From Amia ocellicauda (taxonomy: Eukaryota > Chordata > Actinopteri > Amiiformes > Amiidae), in assembly GCF_036373705.1 (NCBI RefSeq), contig NC_089858.1, forward strand, positions 36,915,137 through 36,979,136: a stretch of 64,000 nt of DNA, written 5' to 3'. Below the pieces are notes generated by a model that worked only from the letters and a program-made list of their open reading frames with translations, had not been told where the DNA came from and did not search any database. The position numbers and the translations under genes were made by a program. Of this stretch, positions 1 through 33,072 are shown in pieces; the first letter of the stretch is position 1, and the number at the start of each line of letters is the position of its first letter.

Positions 1-1031
1 CCAAAGGTAGTGCTCATACTGCACAATGTGTATTGAAAGCCGTGGAGGCAATCATGCAACATTTTTATACAATCACGTCATTTAGAGCTTCCCTGTGAGT
101 ATCTAGAAGTCTGATGTCTATTGTATTGTATTATTGCACTTTGTATTGCTCTTATATTTTGTAAGTTGCCCTGGACAAGCATGTCTGCTAAGAAATACAT
201 AATAATTGTGACAATCCATTCACCTTTATTAGCAAAAGCTATGCAGTGCTGTGATGAGATGTTCAGAAAACAGGGCTGAATACAAGGCAGTGTGCCTAGG
301 AATATCCAAGGAGTTTCAAAGGAGATTGACTGTTTTTGTAATAAAATCAGTATGTGCCTGAATGTGTGCTGCACTTTATATTTGTTCAAGTTATTTAAAA
401 GGAAATTGTATTTCTGAAAGAAAAAAAAAAAAAAAAAAAAAAACATACTCAAAAATACAATTTCCTTGTCAAGCACATACCAGATCCATCGCAGTTCTGC
501 ACAAATCCCTGTAGTGCATCTGTAGTGCATCCTTCCAGGTGTGTTGTTGAACTTTTCAATACATGTCACAGAGCAAGCCGGTGATGGCACAGGTTTTGAT
601 AGATTGAGTTTTAGTTCATTTTACTGTTCATTGTTTATTATTATAGCGTTCCAGTGTATTATTTTAATCAGCATTTCTATGTATTATTATTTTCATATGT
701 GAGTTCTAGTCTATTGTGTATTTGTGTTTTAAGTGTTTTGTTTATTATGTTTATTTGCATTTTAGTGTATTATTACAAAAGGTCATTATTATTATAAACT
801 AATATTGTAAGCTAAAAAGCTATATATTTTGCATTTTGCATTGTTTGTTAAAAAAAAAAAAAATTGTTTCAATCTCATTATTGAACGCATGAAAAACGTT
901 TTGTTTATTTTTATGTATTTCATTCATCATATATTTACATTTTAAAGCACAGGTTAATCTGCTGGTTTGAGTTTACAAATGCATCTACAACACTGGCATA
1001 ATCCTGGCGCTGCTGCTGTTCCTCCTCACAG
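1..1031. other. intronic sequence upstream of the first visible pold2 exon
   Basis: No exon is recognisable before the acceptor at 1030-1031. Because the first visible exon encodes an internal part of POLD2, this stretch is most likely pold2 intron. It holds the 3' tail of a SINE/LINE-like repeat (about 100-205), an A-rich run near 420-442, and AT-rich sequence without long open frames of coding character. Confidence 0.6.
100..205 (+). repeat. 3' tail of a fish SINE/LINE-type retroposon
   Basis: The segment ending with GTAAGTTGCCCTGGACAAGC, a TCTGCTAAG motif and an A/T-rich AATACATAATAA tail matches the 3' tail of the SINE copy at 19455-19650 (TTGCCTGAGACAAGG, then TCTGCTAAG and AAATAAAATAA). 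This shared tail is typical of V-SINE and LINE 3' ends in fish. The tRNA-like head is not visible, so this is a 5'-truncated copy. Confidence 0.6.
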
Positions 1032-2375
1032 GCCAAGTACCTGACCAAGAAGACGCAGGCAGGCAGCGTGGAGGCCATCCGCATATTGGACGAGATCCTT
1101 GTGCAGCTTGTGGTAAGGAACCTTCTCAGATTGTCCATTTAACTGACCACAGTCCATGTGATCTCTGTATCTCTCACTCTCGCACTTTCTTTTGCCGTCT
1201 ATGTTCCTGCCTAAAATTAACACCTGTCCCTTTGTTTACTCCAGGCCTCGGTGCCTGTGGACCTCATGCCAGGAGAATATGACCCCACCAACTACACCCT
1301 CCCCCAGCAGCCTTTGCACCGCTGCATGTTCCCCCTGTCCACAGCCTACCCCACCCTGCAGCTCGTCAGTAACCCCTTCCAGGCCGAAATCGACGGGATC
1401 CGGTGAGTGAAAGGGGAAAGATGGCAGGCAGCAAACAGGCCTACTTATTTTATTTGTATTTTTGTGTATTAAAATAGGAGCCACTGTGTTCCACAATCCA
1501 AGCAGGCATCTGCAGGTCACCCCCTGGGGTCCTGAAATGTTTAAGAACCCAACTACATGGGAAGCCTAAATAGAGAATCTCGCTGTGTAGCGTGGAAACA
1601 TGCACCGCTCCTCTCAAGTGCGTCCTTGCAGCCCTGTGTCTGAACGCTGGCCCTCCTGCTGTGTCTCAGGTTCCTGGGTACTGCGGGCCAGAACGTGAAA
1701 GACATCTGCAGGTACAGCAGCCAGGACGACCACCTGGACATCCTGGAGAACACGCTGCGACTCCGCCACCTGGCACCCACTGCCCCTGACACGCTGGGTA
1801 AGGAGAAGGGCAAGTTGAGATTGATATGGGGCCCAATGAGAGCTGAAGAGTCTTGAAAATGTAGTCTTGGTTGACCTTGACCCTTTTTTTTTTTTTTTTT
1901 TTCCCTCTCCCCTTTTAAAGGCTGCTACCCCTTCTACCAGAGTGACCCCTTCATTCTCCAGGAGTGTCCCGACATCTATTTCTGTGGCAACGCTCCTTCC
2001 TACCAGTCCAAGCACATCACAGGTGAGGGCTGTTTTTAGGGTTGCATTGTGGTACTTTGGCTTGCTATGTTCCCATGGGATGAATTCTAGAACTAGAACC
2101 GTGGGGGGAAAAAAATAAAAAAAAGCCAGTTAGGTTCCGAGATGGCCACCGCGTGTTCCATCACTCCTGTCTGCAGCCTGCTGGACTCATCTCTGTGTGG
2201 TTCTCCCTCTCCAGGAGCTGATGGCCAGGAGGTCCTCCTTGTCGCTATCCCAGAGTTCTGCACCACCCAGACCGCCTGCCTGGTCAACCTGCGCAATCTG
2301 GACTGTCAGCCCATCAGCTTCTCGGCCTTCTCGGGAGAGGACCAGGAAGAGAGTGAAATGAACGTCAGCCACTGA
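1032..2375 (+). CDS. pold2: DNA polymerase delta subunit 2 (B subunit), C-terminal part, five exons
   Basis: This is the accessory p50 subunit of DNA polymerase delta. It bridges the catalytic subunit and the other small subunits in lagging-strand synthesis in the nucleus. Exons are 1032-1112, 1245-1402, 1670-1797, 1921-2022 and 2215-2375, all with AG/GT borders and phases that join cleanly, giving the last 209 residues and a TGA stop at 2373-2375. Diagnostic stretches are [63 protein letters not shown] and [16 protein letters not shown], matching the C-terminal half of vertebrate POLD2 (about 469 residues), which carries the inactive calcineurin-like phosphoesterase fold. The tail ([13 protein letters not shown]) is short and acidic. 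Upstream exons lie outside the window. It is tail-to-tail with aebp1, as in other vertebrates. Confidence 0.96.
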
Positions 2376-3038
2376 GGGGCCAATTGGAAGGACTCCCACA
2401 GGCAGGGGTGGTGGGTGGGGTCTTGCTGGCACTGGGGTCTTCCCTCTTGACAGGCCCCTTGTCCTGACAGCGGGCATTGGCTGCATCTGGCTGCCTTGAA
2501 ATCACTCTGCAGCCACACAGTAGGCCAAAATGCATGATGCCTTTGTTCAAACTGACTTGAACATTTTGTACTGGACATTGAGTATAATATATATATTACT
2601 TATGTACAATTCACCAGGAACTTGTGGTCCTGGATGCCAAACTGTATCCACCTGGAGTTTCATAAGCTGAACACCATACTGTTTCCTGTTTCTTCGTATC
2701 TTTCTTGTAAGTCCATTTGCACTCTTCACCCACACCCGTTATTTATTGATCAGTTATCCAGTTGCTGTATCTGAATTCTCGAGAACCGCTTCCGGAATCA
2801 TGTGACCTGATTGTGTTTTGTGAAGTGTGTTGTGAAATCCCTCGGATAAAGTGTTTTAAAATCTGTAGTTACGAGGGGGTTTACTAGTCATGAGTGGGAA
2901 GCAGTTAAGAAAAGACATTTGATGTTTACTGTCTGTTAGTTTATACATGCATCAACTATAAAGTGAGGGGAGAAAGACTTTAAATATAGATTTTCATTTG
3001 TTCTTCCTTTTTTTTTGACAGAACAGACAACAAATGTA

Positions 3039-3044
3039 AATAAA
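3039..3044 (+). terminator. candidate poly(A) signal of pold2
   Basis: AATAAA lies 664 bases after the pold2 stop codon. It is the first canonical signal on the plus strand downstream of the gene, with T-rich sequence following. This is an inference from motif and position only. Confidence 0.45.
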
Positions 3045-3059
3045 CTTGAAGCTCTTGCT

Positions 3060-3065
3060 TTTATT
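3060..3065 (-). terminator. candidate poly(A) signal of aebp1
   Basis: TTTATT on the plus strand gives AATAAA on the minus strand, about 583 bases beyond the aebp1 stop codon. It faces the pold2 signal, so the two 3' UTRs would overlap or abut if both are used. Confidence 0.35.
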
Positions 3066-3647
3066 ATGAGAGAGATGACTTTCCATTGTCTGTCTTCATC
3101 ACGCTGCACATTTTCCTGGAAAACAAACAAACAAAAAGCCGAAGGAAAACAGACCTGTTCCTAACTTTGCTGGTAATGAAAACATGGGGAAAACATCCTT
3201 TACTTTAGCTGGCATTGCTAGTGCAGAAACATACATGGAGTTCCCAAACTTACACTAGTCTACACACAATTCTGTTTAACTGCATTATAATAAATTGGTA
3301 TTAATTTCATACATTCATGATCAAGGTTTTTGTACCTGCCGTGCCTTGTTGTGTGTGCATTGCTTACATTCTTCAGTTTCAATAGACCCAAAGCTCCCTC
3401 CTGCCTTCTGCTGACTACTTACTAATCAAGTTGCCACTACGAATGTGTGTAACAGTGGTAGGATGTGAAAGACTCCTGTAAGCCCTGTGAATTGTGTGTG
3501 TGTGTGTGGAGGCTGGCTCCAACTCTTAAAAGATCTGACACTGGAAATCATTCGACCGACAGACAATTTTTTAACATGAATTGAAAAGAAGGACGCAGCC
3601 CCTCCTGAAACCGTAAGGTGCGAGATTAAAAGTGTCTCCGCTGGTCT

Positions 3648-24801
<21,154 letters not shown>

Positions 24802-27800
24802 CTTCACTCACCACCAGGAAGACTCCTTCTTCCTCTACGTAGTCTAGAACGATGGCTCCCCTTCCCCAAATCTGCCCAAATCTGAATGATTGCTCTAATG
24901 TGGGTGAGTGTCTTCAATCAAGCACAAGAGGATAGTATGGTGAAGTTGAATGTGTGCACTTGCCAAAGTTGGCAAGATTATACTAGCATGTCCCCTTTAG
25001 GACAAACAAATGATGGAATTGTCAGTCAGGATATGAAACTCATAGAGGTTGTTGTTTAGTTTTCTGTGGGAGAGGGAATTTGAGGATAAAGTCCAGAAAG
25101 TCTAAGTGCATTAATGCTTCAAGCACAAGAGTCAAGTCAACTTGGGAGGATTGCTTTCTTCACAATAAATGAATCCAAATCTTTAACAGTTTATAAAGTG
25201 GCTGCAGTGTGTTCTCTCAGGAGTCTAAGGACTGGAGGTCTGTCGACTCCCACTACTGCCCTCTGAATGTTTGTATGAAGTGCCGTCAGGTCCCTCTGCC
25301 ACCCCCACTTTGGGAATAAATTCTTCAGGTCTCCTCACAGACACTTTATGGAGGAATGTTAGATGAATCCTCTACTCTAATCTACAGAGCAGGGAAGCCT
25401 ACAAAATGACAGATTCCAGAGGTAGAGATGAGGAGGAGAGAGAGAGAGAGAGAACAGTGCCTTGCCCTGGTCGTGTAAAAATCCTGTTCCCCACAGGCTA
25501 TGAAAATTCCCAAAGTGAAAGGAAAAAGAAAAATCCACTGCGACAAACCGTCTCAAACTCTGTCTGTTGCCTTTTCTGTTCCAGTCCGTTTCTATTGGCG
25601 CGGAGGAACAGTGAACTGAAGTCTTGAATAAGCTGCAGTGTCTTAAATGACGACTCACCCCCAGAAGCTGGAAAAAGTGAAATATCTCGCTGATCACAGA
25701 AGGTGCCGATTTCTGGTAAATGTCTCCCCCCTCCACTCCTTCTCACTGTGTTCAGACCTCCCCTCCGTCTCTCTCGGCTCACAGGCTTCTGCAAACACTC
25801 TGGCAGCTGTACATATCTTATAAAACCCAGAAGACTCCTCAAGCCCAGCCCCTGACTCCTTCGATCGAGGAAAGAAAAGAGCAAGAATAGGATCAGGGGC
25901 GGGAGGCAACCCCTTTTGAAAAAAAGAACAAAAAACAACATCCACCTCAGGGTCAAATTCAGGGGAGGGGGTTGAGGTAGAAGTGTGTGTGAGGGGTGTA
26001 GGGGGGGTGCGGTTTGTTTTTTGAGAGGCTGAGCTTTGTTGAAGTGGGCTGTACTTTTGCCAATCTGTTCCTTTTTCAGCGAGAGCAAACTTTAATCACT
26101 CAGAGCAGATAAGAGTCTGGATGTGCATGACTCACTAATGGGCCGAGAAGAAAAGGTTTGTTTTTTCCAAGAGCTGTCTAATTAGAGTCAGATGGGATTT
26201 TTCTTTCCTTTTTTCCAAGAAAATACAATGCAACACACTAACACTGTTCGCATGGGGAGGCCAACATGCTTCTCTCTCTTTATGATGTCACTCTTAGAAG
26301 GTACTGGGTTTCAGATCCTGAGGAGCGCTGTTGACAGATTTGCTGTTTGGTCATCTCTCTGTTAGCAGACATGGATGGAAACATGCAGTCGCTGCAGAGA
26401 AGGATAAAGAAATGGTGGACATCTTATTAGTCAAAGTGAGGGGTATATTTTAGATGTTAAACTAAGGTTCTGTCCACACTCTGGACAATATAAATCTCTT
26501 GACACTGTTGTTGTGTTTGCTTTCTTGGGTGGTTTTTATGGCTGAATCTGAACTATGCAATACAATCTGGCTCTATCTAAACGTTTATATTTAAGCACTT
26601 TGGAAATCCAGGTAAAGGACGGCCTGCCACAACTCAAAGCAACTCTTATGTGATTGGCTGTACACCAAATGTAGCCACGGTTAGCAGCTTGAAACGCAGC
26701 TGGCAGGATGCCTGGTGGCTTAGTCCAATATAATCTGTTCTCCCTGTCCTATGACATGGCCTTTGAACATTTCAGAAGTGAATTAGCAAGGAAAAGATGT
26801 TGCGAGCAAGTTCCAGTTTCAGGACCTTAATTTAGCCATGCTTTTGGGCGTGAACTTGGAGCTGATTTGTGTTTCCTAGTGAGGCTTTGATTCAGCAGGA
26901 AGCATGTGAGCAGACGGGGTACCTTGGACCTGCTCTTGAACTCACTATACTGGATTCCATCCCCCGCACCCCGAAAATTAATCCGGACATTTTAAAGTCT
27001 CCTTTTCCATTTTATAAAGACTTCCATTCAAATTCGGTCTACCTCTTGGGGCACAATGTCCAGCCTGGAAGTTTTGCAGTGACAAAGTCTGACAACATAG
27101 TTTTGAATGCCATGGAAAAAAAATACAGCACAGATCGCATGCCAGGCCAAAGACATATTTGGCACTGTTGCTGTGTTCCAGTTTGCACCAAATAATGAAA
27201 AGTATAAAAAGCCATTATACTGTAATTCATGCATTCAAATTGTTAATTGGTTCTGCATGGAGACCAGAGTTAGCCAGACAAATCCCATCCAATTCATTAT
27301 AATTTCACCCTCCCTTTCTCACATTGGCCAGACGGCAGGAGAGCATCTTGAAAAAGGCTGTGTTCTGATCAAGCAACATTCAACTGAAATGCATATATAT
27401 ATATTACACATTTAATTTTTAAAAATATATAAAAGTTAAAAATCATATTTTTGAGTTTCAAATGCCACGTCAGAAGAGCTTGTCTATGCACCTATTTAAT
27501 TGAGTCTGCAATGGTCTTTTCTCATATGGATACCTGTTTCCACTGGCTGAAATGGATAAGCAGATGTTGGCTGAGGGCTGAGGCTGCAAATGTTAGATCT
27601 GATGAAGGGACTTTGGTGCAGACCGCTCTGTAAAATACTATTCCATACATTCCAGCTCCTATAGAGTAGCTACATATGTCCTATTAAGGTCTACTGAGAG
27701 CAGGCTGGCAAGGCTCAGGAAAAACACTGATCTCATAAACAGGGTCTTCCAGCCCATCAAACCGTTTCCCGTCAGCAGAGTCCTACAGTAGAACTTGCTT

Positions 27801-28576
27801 TTCATCTTTTTCATGTCAGATTAGCCTGCAAAGAACTAAACGAGGAAGCAGCACATCTTTCAAAACATATTCTCTCTTCTTTCTAGGAACTGTGTTTATA
27901 TTTTACCACTAATGAACCTATCTTGGATCATTTTAAGATGATGTCCTTGTTTCCTTTTCTTTCGCTTTCCTGAAGCTATCGTTTTTTTTAGGTGATTTGT
28001 GTTTATATTGCAAACCCACGTGTTCGAAATTGGCCTGCAACACAAGCCGGATTATGTCATTCACTGTGATTTCCAACCTCAAAATCCCTTGCAGGTCATT
28101 GGTATCTCATATGAAGATACTCCCCAACCAAACTGCATCAGTCATAAAAAAGCGCTTTAGTGTTTAGTGTTTTGGAATTGCTTCCGCCGTTGTGTGGGCT
28201 GTCTTTGTAATTATGGTCATCCTGCCCGATCCCATCCAGCGCTAGAGGGAATAAATATATCTTTCTCACATTTCATTGACTTATAATTTCAGTCCCCCTG
28301 CTCGGTCGCTGCTTTCCTTGTGGAGAAAGTGAAATTGAAAAGGTGTTATATAAAAATAAGAATAAACTCAATGTTCTGATGGCAAGGATGTGGAAATTGG
28401 GATAAGAAAAGATAGCACATATTCACAATCCTAACCACTGCTGGTTTAACCTCACACAATGCAGTGACACCAAGAAGGTGCTCAAGAGGTCATTTCAGTT
28501 CTTTATTTAGGCAGAGGCCACAGAAAACAGATTGCCTTGGTCTAGCTTGAAGAGTTTGATATATGCCTTGAATATA
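24802..28576. other. aebp1 5' flank and gene-poor sequence
   Basis: No exon is recognised. It begins with the aebp1 5' UTR/promoter region. A short (GA)n run lies near 25437-25453 and an AP-1-like TGACTCA near 26128. The rest is unique-looking AT-rich sequence without clear repeats. Confidence 0.5.
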
Positions 28577-29797
28577 CACTCACCTAAAGGATTATTAGGA
28601 ACACCATACTAATACTGTGTTTGACCCCCTTTCGCCTTCAGAACTGCCTTAATTCTACGTGGCATTGATTCAACAAGGTGCTGAAAGCATTCTTTAGAAA
28701 TGTTGGCCCATATTGATAGGATAGCATCTTGCAGTTGATGGAGATTTGTGGGATGCACATCCAGGGCACGAAGCTCCCGTTCCACCACATCCCAAAGATG
28801 CTCTATTGGTTTGAGATCTGGTGACTGTGGGGGCCAGTTTAGTACAGTGAACTCATTGTCATGTTCAAGAAACCAATTTGAAATGATTCGACCTTTGTGA
28901 CATGGTGCATTATCCTGCTGGAAGTAGCCATCAGAGGATGGGTACATGGTGGTCATAAAGGGATGGACATGGTCAGAAACAATGCTCAGGTAGGCCGTGG
29001 CATTTAAACGATGCCCAATTGGCACTAAGGGGCCAAAAGTGTGCCAAGAAAACATCCCCCACACCATTACACCACCACCACCAGCCTGCACAGTGGTAAC
29101 AAGGCATGATGGATCCATGTTCTCATTCTGTTTACGCCAAATTCTGACTCTACCATCTGAATGTCTCAACAGAAATCAAGACTCATCAGACCAGGCAACA
29201 TTTTTCCAGTCTTCAACTGTCCAATTTTGGTGAGCTTGTGCAAATTGTAGCCTCTTTTTCCTATTTGTAGTGGAGATGAGTGGTACCCGGTGGGGTCTTC
29301 TGCTGTTGTAGCCCATCCGCCTCAAGGTTGTACGTGTTGTGGCTTCACAAATGCTTTGCTGCATACCTCGGTTGTAACGAGTGGTTATTTCAGTCAAAGT
29401 TGCTCTTCTATCAGCTTGAATCAGTCGGCCCATTCTCCTCTGACCTCTAGCATCAACAAGGCATTTTCGCCCACAGGACTGCCGCATACTGGATGTTTTT
29501 CCCTATTCACACCATTCTTTGTAAACCCTAGAAATGGTTGTGCGTGAAAATCCCAGTAACTGAGCAGATTGTGAAATACTCAGACCGGCCCGTCTGGCAC
29601 CAACAACCATGCCACGCTCAAAATTGCTTATACCACCTTTCTTTCCCATTCAGACATTCAGTTTGGAGTTCAGGAGATTGTCTTGACCAGGACCACACCC
29701 CTAAATGCATTGAAGCAACTGCCATGTGATTGGTTGGTTAGATAATTGCATTAATGAGAAATTGAACAGGTGTTCCTAATAATCCTTTAGGTGAGTG
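28577..29797 (-). mobile_element. Tc1-like transposon with short TIRs
   Basis: A 1,221-bp element with terminal inverted repeats CACTCACCTAAAGGATTATT (matched inverted at the right end), flanked by TA at 28575-28576 and 29798-29799. It carries a minus-strand transposase that fills most of its length. The TIRs are short (about 27 bp), unlike the long IR/DR ends of the element at 7022. Its right flanking TA is also the left TA of the next element. Confidence 0.95.
28609..29649 (-). pseudogene. Tc1-like transposase, full length with two nonsense codons
   Basis: The frame opens at ATG 29649 (MGKKGGISNFERGMVV) and stays in one frame to the stop at 28609, 347 codons including stop. There are two internal stops: TAG at 29505-29503 (after KEWCE) and TGA at 29178-29176 (after WSDES). 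I see no frameshift or large deletion. The N-terminal helix-turn-helix region reads GLSISQSAQLLGFSRTTISR. Catalytic residues are present: Asp in AWSDES, Asp in QQDNAPCHKG, Glu in PIEHLW. The TGA follows SDES where family members usually carry Arg, so it could be a CpG transition (CGA to TGA); that is an inference. Confidence 0.92.
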
Positions 29798-29799
29798 TA

Positions 29800-31342
29800 T
29801 GCTACCGTTCAAAAGTTTGAGGTTACTTAGAAATTTCCTTGTTTTTGAAAGAAAAGCAATTTTTTTGTCCATTAAAATAACATCAGATTGATCAGAAATA
29901 CAGTGTAGACATTGTTAATGTTGTAAATGACTACTGTAGCTGGAAACGGCTGATTTATAATGGAATATCTACATAGGCGTACAGAGGCCCATTATTAGCA
30001 ACCATCAGTCCTGTGTTCCAATGGCACGTTGTGTTTGCTAATCCAAGTTTATCATTTTAAAAGGCTAATTGATAATTAGAAAACCCTTTTGCAATTATGT
30101 TAGCACAGCTGAAAACTGCTGTGCTGATTAAAGAAGCAATCAAACTGGCTTTCTTTAGACTAGTTGAGTATCTGGAGCATCAGCAATTGTGGGTTCGATT
30201 ACAGGCTCAAAATGGCCAGAAACAAATAAATTTCTTCTGAAACTCGTCAGTCTATTCTGTTCTGAGAAATGAAGGCTATTCCATGTGAGAAATTGCCAAG
30301 AAACTGAAGATCTCGTACAACGCTGTGTACTACTCCCTTCACAGAACAGCACAAACTGGCTCTAACCAGAATAGAAAGAGGAGTGGGAGGCCCTGGTGCA
30401 CAACTGAGCAAGAGGACAAACACATTGTGTGTCTAGTTTGAGAAACAGACGCCTCACAGGTCCTCAACTGGCAGCTTCATTAAGTAGTACCCGCAAAACA
30501 CCAGTCTCACCATCAACAGTGCAGAGGTGACTCCGGGATGCTGGCCTTCTAGGCAGAGTTGCAAAGAAAAAGCCATATCTCAGACTGGCCAATACAAAGA
30601 AAAGATTAAGATGGGCAAAAGAACACAGACACTGGACAGAGCAAGATTGGAAAAAGGACAAACGAATCTAAGTTTGAGGTGTTTGGATCACAAAGAAGAA
30701 CACTCGTGAGACGCAGACCAAATGAAAAGATGCTGAAGGAGTGTTTGATGCCATCTGTCAAGCATGGTGGAGGCAATGTGATGGTCTGGGGGTGCTTTGG
30801 TGCTGGTAAAGTAGGAGATTTGTACAGGGTAAAAGGGATCTTGAAGAAGGAAGGCTATCACTCCATTTTGCAACGACATGCCATACCCTGTGGACGGCAC
30901 TTGATTGGAGCCAGTTTCCTCCTATAACAGGACAATGACCCAAAGCACAGCTCCAAACTATGCAAGAACTATTTAGGGAAGAAGCAGTCAGCTGATATTT
31001 TGTCTATAATGGAGTGGCCAGCGCAGTCACCAGATCTCAACTCTATTGAGCTGTTGTGGGAGCAGCTTGACTTCAGGAAGCATGGGGTGAAATCTCTTCA
31101 GATTACCTCAACAAATTGACAACTAGAATGCCAAAGGTCTACAAGGCTGTAATCGCTGCAAATGGAGGATTCTTTGACGAAAGCAAAGTCTGAAGGACAC
31201 AATTATTATTTAAATTAAAAAACATTATTTCTAACCTTGTCAATGACTATATTTCCTATTCATTTTGCTATATTTCATATTCAAACTCATTTCATGTATG
31301 TTTTCATGGAAAACAAGGACCTAAAACTTTTGAACAGTAGTG
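29800..31342 (+). mobile_element. older Tc1-like transposon abutting the previous one
   Basis: The right end, AAAACTTTTGAACAGTAGTG followed by TA at 31343-31344, is the inverted partner of the left end (TGCTACCGTTCAAAAGTTT, directly after TA 29798-29799). The left TIR has diverged at its first bases. The body carries a degenerate plus-strand transposase with many stops. It is clearly older than the neighbouring element. Confidence 0.85.
30212..31193 (+). pseudogene. degenerate Tc1-like transposase
   Basis: Recognisable pieces include SVKHGGGNVMVWGCFG (about 30757-30805), a QDNDPKH-like piece near 30929 and PAQSPDLNSIELLWEQL near 31019-31066, in shifting frames with many stops. The end GFFDESKV-stop at 31193 is typical of the family. 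It cannot be functional. Confidence 0.85.
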
Positions 31343-33034
31343 TATATCATGTAAATCGCACAGTGTCTGTTTTTTTTTTCTTTTCACTTGAGAGATTTAC
31401 AAGTTCTGTCATTTTTGGTGCAGCACCATCATGGTACGTTACTCTGATTTCAAACAACAGTGGGAACTGACCTCGATTCCTAAGTACAGTAGCTTTATTG
31501 TACATTTATTGTGCGTGTTCGCTTTGACTATGGTTGGTCAAAGGTAGTTATCCAGAGAATATATATGGCCTAGCACACACAATGCTGTCAAGGAGAAACT
31601 ATGAGAAATGAGCCATTTAGAAGTTAACATACTTCCCTTTAGGGTATAACAAAAGTGGCTTGCTCTTAAAAAACTGGATCATACTTTATTTTCCATATAC
31701 CTCCAGCTGTTGGGAGTCTTTGAAGGAAATAAAACTATGGCAAGTTCAAAACGGATGTAAAACTTTTCACAGGACACGGACTCTTTTGCACAGCAGTTTG
31801 CTCAGTTTCAGGGTGTTGTGTATTTCAGGCCCATCAGCTGACTCAAAATATATTTCAAAGGCTGCTTTTCTATGTCAAACAGTCCCAGGGTCCACAAAAT
31901 AATAAGGGATCGCAGTCATTTCCATTGTTTCTAGTGTCTTCCTCGATCTCTGTGTGTTAGGGTGAGGGACAGAGAATATGATTTTGCTAATGACAAACAA
32001 CACCACATGCGTAACCTGGCAAGAGACTCCTTCCCTTGGCTGCGATCCCTGTTTTACTAAAAAGTTCTCCTCCACAATGTTTTCATTTCATGCTTTGGTA
32101 GAAGTGGCCGTGTGCAGAGGCCCTTTTCTGGGCTCCATTTATAAACCTATCAAAGTGTCAGGTCCTTTTTCCTGACGCAATTAAACGGGGAATTTCTGCC
32201 GGCACTTACAAAGCTGGAGACAGGTGATGGCCTTTTCATATTCGCAGGGCTTCTTGACAGCTTGTGATATTAAACACCCCCTTTGCTGTGTGTGTCTGGA
32301 GCACAGCTGTAGGGCTAATACTAACACAAGAAGTGCTTGCTTGTTGGTGCAGGAAAAAAGGGCCCAAACTGGGCGGTCCTCCAGAGAAAACAGAGCGCAC
32401 AACAAGTAAGGAGTCTCGAAACACACTTTCAGCGCGTGTTTGCAGGGCTGGGGGAATCACATCCAACTCTGATTGTTTAAGCTGAGCTTGAGCGAGTTTA
32501 TTTTGTGTTAAGAGAGCAAGTGTATTGAGAACAACTGCTTTATAAGGTACCCAAAGAAAAACCTGAACCCATGCCCAATCTTCGCCTTACCATGCAATGA
32601 TTGGGTTTCTTCTCCCCTTATCAAACGCAGCTCCATCACCCATACTGGCCCAGGCAATTCCCAGTCATGCGATACACAATTACAAACACACACACAAACA
32701 CAGCCACTCCAGATCAGAGACTAGACAGGACACCAGATCATTTCCACTGCATCTCAGTTCTTTACAGGAGGTATGGAGAATAATGAGATCAGAGTTGGAG
32801 GCCTGCTCTTGTACCACAAGGCTCTCCAGGTACAAATGGAAAGAGGTTTCTTTAATGGGTGGATAATTTCTTCTTAATTCTTTGCTTTTTCTCCTGGTTT
32901 TAATAGTGTTTTGGGCGCCGACCCAAGCTTTTGCTCTGTTGTAGCATGCAGGCGGGAAATTACTTTTATCTGCACTCGCATGTTTCTTAACAGCCAAGAA
33001 AAGCCGAGGGGAAAAGGATAATAGCAGGCAGATA

Positions 33035-33072
<38 letters not shown>

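Larger units (their letters stand above)
2376..3647. other. convergent 3' UTR/intergenic stretch between pold2 and aebp1
   Basis: This 1.3 kb holds the 3' UTRs of two convergent genes. Poly(A) signals of opposite orientation sit within 30 bp of each other (plus AATAAA at 3039-3044, minus AATAAA at 3060-3065). A short GT run lies near 3495-3508. I see no coding exon here. Confidence 0.6.

Noticed and set aside
78..590. Long minus-strand open frame with a Phe run
   Set aside because: The Phe run is a translated poly(A) tract and the frame crosses a retroposon tail; there is no family similarity and no splice context.
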